A program made the translations under genes and the position numbers. From Devosia sp. YR412 (GTDB lineage Bacteria > Pseudomonadota > Alphaproteobacteria > Rhizobiales > Devosiaceae), in assembly GCF_900110945.1 (NCBI RefSeq), contig NZ_FOFL01000001.1, forward strand, positions 558,001 to 622,000: DNA of 64,000 bases. The letters are read 5' to 3'. The notes below the pieces were generated by a model that did not search any database, was not told the DNA's origin, and saw only the letters and a list, made by a program, of their open reading frames with translations. How positions within the stretch are numbered: the first letter of the stretch is position 1; each line of letters opens with the position of its first letter. Positions 18,639 to 26,409 of this stretch are shown here, in pieces.

Positions 18639-19532
18639 ATGAGCGCGACACGGACCGAGATGACCCATGCCAGCGCTAGGGGCTTCGACATGAAGCCGGC
18701 CGAAGAGGCATTGGCGATTCTGTCCCGGGCGCAGGTCGAGGCGGCAGAGGCGGTGCAGGACGCCGTGCCGTCCATTCGTGCCGCGGCCGATCGGGCTGCC
18801 AACAGCCTGCGCGCGGGCGGCCGGCTGATCTATGCAGCGGCGGGAAGCTCGGGGCTGATGGCGCTTGCCGATGCGCTGGAATTGCCCGGCACCTATGGAA
18901 TTGCCGGTGATCGCATCAAGGTGCTGCTGGCCGGCGGCATGGAGATGCTGCGCGAGATGCGCGGCGGGCCGGAGGATGATGGTGATGCGGCGCGGGCCGA
19001 GTTGGCGGCGGTGCAGGTTGGTCCCGGCGACTGCGTCATTGCGCTGACGGCGAGCGGCTACACGCCCTACCCGATGGCGGCGGTTGAAGCCGCGCGCGCT
19101 GCGGGGGCGAGCACCATTGGCATCAGCAATAATCGCGGCGCGCCGCTGTTCGATCGGGTCGATGTCGCCATCTGCCTGCCGACGCCGCCGGAGGTTATCG
19201 CCGGTTCGACCCGCATGGGCGCGGGCACGGCACAAAAGATTGCCCTCAATATGCTGTCGACCATGATGGCCGTGCAGCTGGGCCATGTGCATGACGGCTA
19301 TATGGTCAATCTAGTGGCGGATAATCTGAAACTACAGGGCCGGGCCAAGGGCATTGTGATGGCGGTGACCAGCGTGTCCGATGAGGTTGCTGCGGCGGCG
19401 CTGGAGCAGGCTGAGGGTGGTGTGAAGCTGGCGGTGCTGATTGCGGCCGGGGCGGATGTGGGCCGGGCGCGGGAGCTGCTGGATGAATTTGGTGGGCGGC
19501 TGCGGCCGGCTTTGGCGGTGTTGGGGCGGTAG
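18639..19532 (+). CDS. murQ: N-acetylmuramic acid 6-phosphate etherase
   Basis: Splits the lactyl ether of MurNAc-6-phosphate to give GlcNAc-6-phosphate and lactate, in wall recycling. The 297-residue SIS-fold protein has the motifs RLIYAAAGSSGLMALADALELPGTYG (quoted by its ends, from about residue 65), the catalytic glutamate region around PGTYG, ALTASGYTPYP, and the MurQ signature VIAGSTRMGAGTAQKIALNMLST. The ATG at 18639 follows AGGAGGAG, which decides the start over upstream in-frame codons. Divergent from gntR-SIS-nagA, it supplies NagA's substrate. No MurP, AnmK or NagK gene is nearby. Confidence 0.92.
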   Translation: MSATRTEMTHASARGFDMKPAEEALAILSRAQVEAAEAVQDAVPSIRAAADRAANSLRAGGRLIYAAAGSSGLMALADALELPGTYGIAGDRIKVLLAGGMEMLREMRGGPEDDGDAARAELAAVQVGPGDCVIALTASGYTPYPMAAVEAARAAGASTIGISNNRGAPLFDRVDVAICLPTPPEVIAGSTRMGAGTAQKIALNMLSTMMAVQLGHVHDGYMVNLVADNLKLQGRAKGIVMAVTSVSDEVAAAALEQAEGGVKLAVLIAAGADVGRARELLDEFGGRLRPALAVLGR

Positions 19533-19546
19533 CACTCCACTCGAAC

Positions 19547-19680
19547 CATCACCCCACCCGACCCCTTCGGGGCAACCCTCCCCATTCAGGGGAGGGATGG
19601 GCGAGTTCAGCGGTCTCGATGCTTCTTGTCCCTCCTCCTTGTGGGGAGGGTGTCCGCCGCAGGCGGTCGGGTGGGGGTGG
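19547..19680. repeat. Bipartite palindromic intergenic element (type D)
   Basis: The termini CACCCCACCCGACC and GGTCGGGTGGGGGTG are inverted. Inside are a hairpin with arms CCCTCCCC and GGGGAGGG near 19577-19597 and a second GC-rich hairpin CCGCC GCAG GCGG-like near 19655. It lies directly after murQ. Same layout and size as types A to C, different sequence. Confidence 0.7.
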
Positions 19681-19782
19681 TTTGGCCACGATGTCCCACC
19701 AAAAATTTCTCCCACTCCCCTGTCGAAACATCCGCCCGTCATTCGTAGCGTGTATGAAGCAAGTCACTGACAGGAGACGATA

Positions 19783-20265
19783 ATGAGCAATGCCCTTCCC
19801 ACCGCAGACACCGATCGCGACCTCGTTTTGACTCGCGTGCTGAATGCGCCGAGCCACAAGGTCTATCAGTGCTGGACCCAGCCTGAACTGATCACCCAGT
19901 GGTTTGCGCCCAAGCCGTGGTCGACGCCAAAGGCCCAAATCGACCTGCGGGTTGGCGGCGGCAGCGTCATCACCATGGCTGACGAGGCCGGCAATGAATA
20001 TCCCAATCCGGGCCAGTATCTGGAAATCGTGCCCAATGAGAAGCTGGTGTTCACCGATGCCTTTATCGGCGACTGGGCGCCGTCGGAAAAGCCGTTCTTC
20101 ACGGCGGTGCTGACCTTTGAAGACGCGGGTGAGGGCAAGACCAAATATACCGCCATCGCCCGGCACTGGACGGCAGAAGACGCCGAGAACCACAAGAAGA
20201 TGGGCTTCCACGAAGGCTGGGGCCTGTGTGCAGGCCAGCTCGAAGAACTGGCAGCCCGCATCTAA
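19783..20265 (+). CDS. SRPBCC (AHSA1-like) domain protein
   Basis: A 160-residue START/Bet v1-like fold protein of the AHSA1 group. It has the family start DLVLTRVLNAPSHKVYQCWT, then TQWFAPKPW, a basic/aromatic core, and the C-terminal GWGLCAGQLEELA helix. Members bind hydrophobic ligands; bacterial ones often pair with ArsR regulators, but none is next to this gene. The start follows AGGAGACGATA. A GC-rich 8-bp hairpin (20279-20301) follows the stop codon without a T tract. Ligand unknown. Confidence 0.88.
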   Translation: MSNALPTADTDRDLVLTRVLNAPSHKVYQCWTQPELITQWFAPKPWSTPKAQIDLRVGGGSVITMADEAGNEYPNPGQYLEIVPNEKLVFTDAFIGDWAPSEKPFFTAVLTFEDAGEGKTKYTAIARHWTAEDAENHKKMGFHEGWGLCAGQLEELAARI

Positions 20266-20603
20266 TACTTTAGCTTTGGGGCCGCTCGACTAAAGCGGCC
20301 CAGCAGCATTATGACGATGCCAAACGGTCATTTTGGAATTTCTGTTCCACACCTAGAACACTGTGCAGCGGCGCAGCCCCCGTCCACCGGCATCTCCCCG
20401 CCTGTTATATGACTGTCGTAAAGCTGTGATTGGTACCGGCGCATCGATGCGTCGCTGATCCTGGGGCTCCCCCCTTGCCTAATTTCCATTGCGGTAGTTA
20501 GCTCCCCTACGGGAGAGGTCGACGCAAGATCGATGAAACCTGCGAGCGGCGCGTGCCGCACTGCGGAACATCCGTTCTATTGAACGGGCTTTGGGAGATA
20601 CTA
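20266..20603 (+). other. Leader and promoter region of the GDPD transporter operon
   Basis: No gene. It holds the hairpin after the SRPBCC gene (20279-20301), the Pho box at 20402-20430, a palindrome GCATCGATGC at 20441-20450, and the Shine-Dalgarno GGGAGA before 20604. The distance from the Pho box to the start codon, 174 bp, leaves room for a leader of well over 100 bases with no structure I recognise. Confidence 0.55.
20402..20430 (+). promoter_or_regulatory. Pho box (three half-sites) upstream of the GDPD transporter operon
   Basis: Three heptamers, CTGTTAT, CTGTCGT and CTGTGAT, start at 20402, 20413 and 20424, each 11 bp after the last with 4-base spacers. This matches the known PhoB layout (CTGTCAT-like direct repeats every 11 bp). 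The orientation is toward the operon. Confidence 0.82.
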
Positions 20604-21752
20604 ATGAAACGGCGTGATTTCATGCTCGCAACTGGCTTTGCTGCCGGTGCTCTGATGCTGCCTCGCATGTCCTTTGGCGCAGAAGGCGTCATCGACGTTT
20701 ATTTCACCTCGGACCAGAACGTTATCGACTTCTGGACCAATACCGTGAAGCCGGCTTTCGAAGCGGCCAATTCGGGCATTACCTTGAATCTGGTGGACGG
20801 CGGCGACGGCGCCGGTGTTTCGGCCATTGCCGATCGCGCTCTCGCCGCGCTCGCATCGGGCAGTGATCCGCAGGCCGACCTGTTCGAAGGCTTCGACAGC
20901 CGCGTTACGGTCGATGGCATTGCCAAGGGCCTCTATGTCGACTTCGAAAAGGCTGGTCTGTCCAACTATTCCAAGATCAACCCGCTGGCCTTCGACATCC
21001 CGACCAACCTCCCTTACCGCGGTTCGCAGGTTCTTCTGGCTTATGACACCACCAAGCTGGACCCGGCCAATGTTCCCAAGACCTGGGCCGACCTCGTCGC
21101 CTGGATCAAGGCCAATCCTGGCCAGTTCATCTACAACCGTCCCAACAAGGGCGGTTCGGGCGGTAACTTCGTCCGTCGCGCGATTTTCGAAGCCAATGGC
21201 AATGATCCGACCAAGTTCTCGGTGGACAATTACACCCAGGAATCCGGCGATGCCATGCTGAACCCAGCCTGGGACATCCTCAAGGATCTCGCTCCGTCGC
21301 TGTTCGATGGCGGCGCTTATACGTCGGGCAACACCCAGTCGATCCAGCTGCTCAGCCAGTCGGCCGTGACCATGATCCCCGCTTGGTCGGACCAGACCCT
21401 TTCGGCAATCGCCCAGGGCGCCCTGCCCGAGACCACCGGTCTTGTGCAGCTGCAGGACCTCGGCCTGCCTGGCGGCTTCACCAAGCTGGCCGTGCTGAGC
21501 AATGGCGCCAACAAGGACGCCGCCCTCAAGCTCGCCGACTTCCTCCTCACGGAGGAAATCCAGTCGGCCGTGCTGACCGAACTCGGTGGCTATCCGGGCG
21601 TGTCGTGGGACCATGTTTCGGCCGAACTGCGCGAGCGTTTCGCCGACATTATCCCGACCACCATCCCGACCTTCCCCGGCGGTGATTGGGAAAAGGCCGT
21701 CAACGACGGCTGGTACCGTGCCGTGGCTCCGAATGTGGATCCCGCTTCGTGA
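20604..21752 (+). CDS. ABC transporter substrate-binding protein, Tat-type signal
   Basis: A 382-residue periplasmic binding protein. The N-terminus MKRRDFMLATGFAAGALMLP has the paired arginines of a Tat signal, with cleavage likely after SFG. The mature part (IDVYFTSDQNVIDFWTNTVK ...) fits the iron/spermidine/thiamine-like cluster of type 2 binding proteins, and the sequence does not name the ligand. It is first in a run of five genes with two permeases, an ATPase and a glycerophosphodiesterase, behind a Pho box. Inference: it binds a glycerophosphodiester or similar phosphorus source. Confidence 0.85.
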   Translation: MKRRDFMLATGFAAGALMLPRMSFGAEGVIDVYFTSDQNVIDFWTNTVKPAFEAANSGITLNLVDGGDGAGVSAIADRALAALASGSDPQADLFEGFDSRVTVDGIAKGLYVDFEKAGLSNYSKINPLAFDIPTNLPYRGSQVLLAYDTTKLDPANVPKTWADLVAWIKANPGQFIYNRPNKGGSGGNFVRRAIFEANGNDPTKFSVDNYTQESGDAMLNPAWDILKDLAPSLFDGGAYTSGNTQSIQLLSQSAVTMIPAWSDQTLSAIAQGALPETTGLVQLQDLGLPGGFTKLAVLSNGANKDAALKLADFLLTEEIQSAVLTELGGYPGVSWDHVSAELRERFADIIPTTIPTFPGGDWEKAVNDGWYRAVAPNVDPAS

Positions 21753-21754
21753 CC

Positions 21755-22627
21755 ATGACAGCCTCGGACCAGATCGGGTCCGTCACGCCAGTTCGCAGGA
21801 GGCCTTATGGCCTCCTGCTCGTCGCCACGCCTGTGCTGCTCGTTGCCTGGCTGGTGATCTGGCCGATCATTTCCGCCGTGATCCAGACCGTCTGGACCAC
21901 CACGCCCCAAGGCCAGGGCGCCGTTTCGCTCGACACCTACAGCTTCTTTTTTTCCGACGGCTATAGCCTTTCCAACCTCTCGATGACGCTGTGGACCACC
22001 GGGGTCTGCGCTGTCCTGTTGCTGGTGGTCTGCTTGCCGATCGCGCTTTACCTGCGCTTTTCCAATACGCGCGTGGCAGTCTATGTGCAGGGCCTCGCCA
22101 TTTTTCCGATGTTCGTCCCGTCGATCATCCTGAGCTTCGCCTTTATCCGTGTGCTCGGCCCCAATGGCACCGTCGATCTGCTGCTCAATTCCGTGGGTCT
22201 GCCGCATATTCGCTCGCCCTATTTGACCCCCTGGGGACCGGTAATCGGTCTGGTCTGGGACAATATCCCGCTGACCGTTCTCATCCTGCTGTCGGGTCTG
22301 GGCAGCGTCTCCAATCAGGCCGTCGAGGCGGCGCGCGATGTCGGCGCCGGCACGCTGGCCCTGCTCTGGCACATCATCCTGCCGCGCATTTCCAATTCGA
22401 TCCTCGTGGCGATTTCCTTTGCTGTGCTTGGGATTTTCTCGGCCTTTACCCTGCCCTATATCCTGGGGCCGGCAGCGCCGGAAATGATGGGCCCCTTCAT
22501 GCAGCGCACCTTCCGCGAACTGCTGGAACCGAAAACCGCCATCACGCAGGCCGTCGTCACCTTCGGCTTCTGCATCGTCTTCGGACTTTTCTACGTGCGC
22601 TCCGTCGCCAAGAACAGGGCAGCGTAA
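21755..22627 (+). CDS. ABC transporter permease (PotB/FbpB-like)
   Basis: An inner-membrane permease of 290 residues with six predicted spans; the first is GLLLVATPVLLVAWLVIWP near residue 25. The coupling-helix EAA loop reads QAVEAARDVGAGTLALLWHIILPRI (by its ends). The start is ATG at 21755, 2 bp after the stop of the binding protein; GTG at 21749 is possible. It should pair with the next gene as a heterodimer. Confidence 0.88.
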   Translation: MTASDQIGSVTPVRRRPYGLLLVATPVLLVAWLVIWPIISAVIQTVWTTTPQGQGAVSLDTYSFFFSDGYSLSNLSMTLWTTGVCAVLLLVVCLPIALYLRFSNTRVAVYVQGLAIFPMFVPSIILSFAFIRVLGPNGTVDLLLNSVGLPHIRSPYLTPWGPVIGLVWDNIPLTVLILLSGLGSVSNQAVEAARDVGAGTLALLWHIILPRISNSILVAISFAVLGIFSAFTLPYILGPAAPEMMGPFMQRTFRELLEPKTAITQAVVTFGFCIVFGLFYVRSVAKNRAA

Positions 22628-23449
22628 ATGGCCGCCACTCTCGCCTATCGCAAGCTCGACTGGACCGGCATCGTGCTGGCAGCGGTCTTGACCCTGGTCA
22701 TCGTGCTGCCGCTGGTGGTGGTCGGCACCTGGGCGTTTACCAATGTCTGGCGCTACCCTTCGGTCATCCCGCAGGAATTTGGCCTGCGCTTCTGGAACCA
22801 GACGCTGGCGCGGGCCGACGTCTGGAGTTCCATATCGATGAGCCTGACGCTGTCCTTCACCGTGACGGCGCTTTCGGCGGCGATCTGCCTGCCGGCGGCC
22901 TATGCCTTCGCGCGGCTGGATTTCCCGGGCCGGAACCTGTTGTTCTTCTCGTTCCTAGCCGGTCATGCCTTCCCCAAATTCGGCCTGCTGGTCGCCATTG
23001 CTGGCATTTTCCTGCAGCTTAATCTCATCGGCACCTTCTGGGGCGTGGTGCTGATCCAGCTGGTGGGCACTTTGCTGTTCATGATCTGGATCCCGGTGGC
23101 CGCCTTCCAGGCCGTTGACCGGCGCATGGAAGAAGCCGCGCGTGACGTGGGCGCTTCGCCCTTCCGGGTGTTCTGGTCGATCACCCTGCCGCAGGCCGGA
23201 CCGACCATTGCGGCGGCGATTCTCCTCAGCTTTGTCGGCACCTTCTACGAGACCGAGGGCGCTTGGCTGATCGGCGCGCCGCAGGTGCGCACGCTGCCGG
23301 TACTGATGATCTCCTTCATCAACAACCAGCCCGTCATCCAGTATGGCGCCGTGCTTTCGGTGCTGCTCTGGGTTCCCAGTTTTATCGCGCTGCTGTTTGC
23401 CCGCAAGGTGGTGAATTCCGGCTCGTTTGCCCGCGGCTTCGGCGGCTAG
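22628..23449 (+). CDS. ABC transporter permease (PotC-like)
   Basis: Second inner-membrane permease, 273 residues with six spans. The EAA motif is MEEAARDVGASPFRVFWSITLP (by its ends). The start codon follows the stop of the first permease directly, which points to translational coupling. It forms the membrane channel with the preceding gene product. Confidence 0.88.
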   Translation: MAATLAYRKLDWTGIVLAAVLTLVIVLPLVVVGTWAFTNVWRYPSVIPQEFGLRFWNQTLARADVWSSISMSLTLSFTVTALSAAICLPAAYAFARLDFPGRNLLFFSFLAGHAFPKFGLLVAIAGIFLQLNLIGTFWGVVLIQLVGTLLFMIWIPVAAFQAVDRRMEEAARDVGASPFRVFWSITLPQAGPTIAAAILLSFVGTFYETEGAWLIGAPQVRTLPVLMISFINNQPVIQYGAVLSVLLWVPSFIALLFARKVVNSGSFARGFGG

Positions 23450-23458
23450 GATTTTTAA

Positions 23459-24535
23459 ATGTCCGTTCTCAAGATCAAAGACGTCTCCAAGATTTTTCCC
23501 AATGGCACCACGGCCGTCGACAGCTTTTCGCTCGATGTGGCCGATGGCGAACTGGTCTGCCTGCTCGGCCCCTCGGGCTCCGGCAAGTCGACACTGCTGC
23601 GCATGGTGGGCGGCTTTGAAACCCCAACTTCGGGCCTGATGACCATCGATGGCGAGGACATCACCAATGTGCCGCCGGAGAAGCGCCCGACCGGCATGGT
23701 GTTCCAGAGCCATGCGCTGTGGACGCACATGAATGTGTTCAAGAACCTGGCCTTTGGCCTCAAGCTGCGCAAGGTCGCGGCGCCCGAGATCAAGCGCCGC
23801 GTTGAAGGCGTGCTCGAGCTGGTGGGCCTAGGTGGCTATGGCACGCGCGCCGTGACGCAGCTGTCGGGCGGGCAGCAGCAGCGCGTGGCGCTGGCGCGCT
23901 CGCTGGTGCTGGAGCCGAAAATCCTGCTGCTCGACGAGCCTTTTGCGAGTCTCGACCAGCACTTGCGCGAAAGACTTCGCGAAGAGGTGCGCGACATCCA
24001 GCAGCGCCTCAAGATCACCACGCTGTTCGTGACCCACGGCCAGGACGAGGCCCTTTCCATGGCCGACCGCATTGTGGTGATGCGCGACGGCAAGACCGAG
24101 CAGATCGACCGCCCCGATGTGGTATATCGCGAGCCGCAGACGCCGTTCGTGGCCGGCTTCATCGGCACGATGAACCTGATCGAGGGCGTCGTCAGCAATG
24201 GCGTGTTCAGCAAGGCCGGCTATTCCACCCCGCTGCCCGTGAGCGATGGTCCGGCCATTCTTGCCGTGCGTCCCGAGGCGCTGGACCTGACCGCCAGCAC
24301 CACTGGCCAGGGCAAAGTGCATCGCGTCACCGACTATGGCACGCATGGCTTGGTGGATCTCGAGCTCAAGGACGGCACGCGGGTCAAGGCGATGGTGTCG
24401 CATCCCGACCTGTTCCAGCCCGGCCAGGGCGTCAGCCTCGCGCCGCGCGCCATTGCCGCCTATCGCGACGGCAAGGTGATCCATCGCACCAGCGCGGTCG
24501 CTCCCGCCCCCCATCCGGCACTGGTCGACGCATGA
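23459..24535 (+). CDS. ABC transporter ATP-binding protein
   Basis: A 358-residue MalK/PotA-type ATPase. Walker A is GPSGSGKST (about residue 39), the signature LSGGQQQR, Walker B ILLLDEPFASLD, and the H-loop FVTHGQDEAL. A C-terminal TOBE-like domain begins near residue 250 (GPAILAVRPEALDLT). It powers the transporter encoded by the three preceding genes. The last 4 bp overlap the start of the GDPD gene as ATGA. Confidence 0.93.
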   Translation: MSVLKIKDVSKIFPNGTTAVDSFSLDVADGELVCLLGPSGSGKSTLLRMVGGFETPTSGLMTIDGEDITNVPPEKRPTGMVFQSHALWTHMNVFKNLAFGLKLRKVAAPEIKRRVEGVLELVGLGGYGTRAVTQLSGGQQQRVALARSLVLEPKILLLDEPFASLDQHLRERLREEVRDIQQRLKITTLFVTHGQDEALSMADRIVVMRDGKTEQIDRPDVVYREPQTPFVAGFIGTMNLIEGVVSNGVFSKAGYSTPLPVSDGPAILAVRPEALDLTASTTGQGKVHRVTDYGTHGLVDLELKDGTRVKAMVSHPDLFQPGQGVSLAPRAIAAYRDGKVIHRTSAVAPAPHPALVDA

Positions 24536-25365
24536 GCGATCCGATACTGATCGAACGCAACGGCCATCGCACCTGGCTGAAGTGGCATCGCGGCCGCCGC
24601 AAGGCGAGCGATCCGGTGTTCACCGGCGCACGCATTCTGGAAGCCATGCGGCTGGGTGCCAGTATCGAGGTCGATCTGGTTGTCACGGCCGACAAGGGTT
24701 TTGCTGTGCTGCACAACCTGACGCTTGAACGCGAGACCACCGGGCATGGCGCAGTGGCCGCAAGCAGCGATGCCATGCTGCGCACCCTGCAGCTGCGCGA
24801 CAATGACGGCGCGCCAATTGCTGACAAAGTCATGCTGCTCGACGACCTCTGCGCCCTGATGGCGCAAGGCACGGTGCATCCCGATGCGCTGCTGCAGCTC
24901 GACTACAAGGAGGACGAAACCGTCCTCGACGCCCGCGCGCTGGAGAATTTTGCCCGCGCCACCGGGCCGGTGGCCCGCAATATGATAGTCTCGTCGGGCT
25001 CGGCGGCAGCGATCCGCATGCTGACCGACGCCGTGCCGGGCATGCAGATCGGCTTTGATCCGAGCGACGAGCATGTCTTCAAGGCCGCACTGGCGGATGG
25101 GACATTGCAGGGCTTTGTCGATGACGCCGTCGCCGCCCTGCCCGGTTCGGACATGATCTACCTCGCCTGGCAGATCGTCACGCTCTCGGCCGATGTGGGC
25201 TTTGACATTGTCGAGGCGTTTCACCAGCAGGGCAAAAGGGTGGATGCCTGGACGATCCAGGTCGCCAATGCCGAGACGCAGGCGACGGTGGCGCGGCTGC
25301 TGGAGCTGAAGGTGGATCAGATCACGACGGATGATCCGGAGGGGTTGGTGGCGTTGATGGGGTAG
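24532..25365 (+). CDS. Glycerophosphodiester phosphodiesterase-family protein
   Basis: A 277-residue TIM-barrel protein with no signal peptide, so cytoplasmic. The catalytic start HRGRR (usual HRG), the metal pair in IEVDLVVTADKGFAVLHN (Glu, Asp and the second His) and a QLDYKED segment in place of the usual IEIK are visible. The usual PENT after HRG is absent and HD is HN, so it is a divergent member. Such enzymes release sn-glycerol-3-phosphate and an alcohol. Its overlap with the ATPase gene suggests that it hydrolyses what the transporter brings in. Confidence 0.83.
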   Translation: MSDPILIERNGHRTWLKWHRGRRKASDPVFTGARILEAMRLGASIEVDLVVTADKGFAVLHNLTLERETTGHGAVAASSDAMLRTLQLRDNDGAPIADKVMLLDDLCALMAQGTVHPDALLQLDYKEDETVLDARALENFARATGPVARNMIVSSGSAAAIRMLTDAVPGMQIGFDPSDEHVFKAALADGTLQGFVDDAVAALPGSDMIYLAWQIVTLSADVGFDIVEAFHQQGKRVDAWTIQVANAETQATVARLLELKVDQITTDDPEGLVALMG

Positions 25366-25372
25366 CCCAGCC

Positions 25373-25505
25373 ACGGTGTCATCCCGGCCTTGAGCCGGGG
25401 CCCATCCCGAGATCAAGCCACGGCCGCACGGTCGATCGAACGGTCCACCTTGCGGCAAGACAGACATCTCGAGATGGATCCTGGCTCAAGGCCGGGATGA
25501 CATCG
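25373..25505. repeat. Bipartite palindromic intergenic element (type B, copy 2)
   Basis: Begins ACGGTGTCATCCCGGCCTTG like the copy at 3561 but has its interior (GATCAAGCCACGGCCGC and so on) in the reverse orientation relative to that copy. It ends with CTGGCTCAAGGCCGGGATGA. It lies between the GDPD gene and the inositol phosphatase gene, two convergent genes. Confidence 0.85.
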
Positions 25506-25520
25506 CGTTCGTGGGACGGC

Positions 25521-26327
25521 TCAGAGCCTAGGCTCTTTCCGCGGCACATCCTTCAGCCTCTCGATCAGATAGGCATGCGTCGCCTTGTTGGCGACGATCA
25601 GCGTGCCGGTGCGCTCATAGACCTCTGGCCCGCGGCCCCACCAGTCGGTGACCACGCCGCCGGCTTCCTGCACGAAAAGAATGCCGGCCGCAGTATCGAG
25701 AAAACCGGTCTCTTCGTAATAGCCGGTGAGCCGGCCCATCGCCACATAGGCGCAGCTATTGGCAGCGCTGCCAACAACGCGGACCGAGCTGATTGGCGCG
25801 CGGATGGCGTCGAGGCGCTCATAGGCGCCGGGATAGAGCTGCAGGCCCGGGGTGGGCAGGCCGGTGCCGATATTCATCAGGCCAATATCAGTCTGGTCGC
25901 TGACCTTGAGGCGCTCGCCATTCATGAAGGCGCCCTGCCCGGCGATCGACCAGAACATTTCGTCTGCCGGCGGATTGTAGAGCACGCCGCAGATGGTCTC
26001 ATTGCCGCGGCGCAGTGCAATCGAGATGGTGTAATGCATGCCATTGATGAAATTCGTGGTGCCGTCGATCGGATCGACCAGCCAACGGTGGTCGCCACCG
26101 CGCTCGTCGGGGGCGAATTCCTCGCCGGTGAAATTCCACTCCGGATAGCGCTCACCCAAAACCTTGCGGATCAGCAGTTCGCTTTCCTTGTCCGCCTCGG
26201 AGACGAAATCCGCCGGGCCCTTGATGCCGATCTCCAGCTCGCGAAAGCGTTTGAAATGTTTGAGCGTCAGGGCGCCCGCTTCACGGGCGACGGCGATCAT
26301 GTCGGCAAGGACGGCTTCATAATTCAT
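25521..26327 (-). CDS. Inositol monophosphatase family protein
   Basis: A 268-residue Mg-dependent phosphatase of the SuhB/IMPase fold. Metal-binding motifs are present: GEEFAPDE (first Glu pair), WLVDPIDGTTNFINGM, and the C-terminal LDTAAGILFVQEAGG. Members act on inositol phosphates, PAP or histidinol phosphate; the substrate here is not decided by sequence. The ATG at 26327 (MNYEAVLADMIAVAREAG) is the family start. It is on the opposite strand to the neighbouring Pho-controlled operon and separated from it by a repeat. Confidence 0.9.
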   Translation of the reverse strand: MNYEAVLADMIAVAREAGALTLKHFKRFRELEIGIKGPADFVSEADKESELLIRKVLGERYPEWNFTGEEFAPDERGGDHRWLVDPIDGTTNFINGMHYTISIALRRGNETICGVLYNPPADEMFWSIAGQGAFMNGERLKVSDQTDIGLMNIGTGLPTPGLQLYPGAYERLDAIRAPISSVRVVGSAANSCAYVAMGRLTGYYEETGFLDTAAGILFVQEAGGVVTDWWGRGPEVYERTGTLIVANKATHAYLIERLKDVPRKEPRL

Positions 26328-26409
26328 GGCAGGCTCCGGGTCGGCTCTTTCTAGCAAAGGCCGGGTCGGGGTAACAGCCGCGTGTGACAGTTTGGCGGCG
26401 CCGGGTGCC

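Noticed and set aside
18447..19292. N-terminal extension of the gntR frame to 19292
   Set aside because: The extra residues are antisense to murQ and precede the DNA-binding domain. The regulator needs only about 280 residues.
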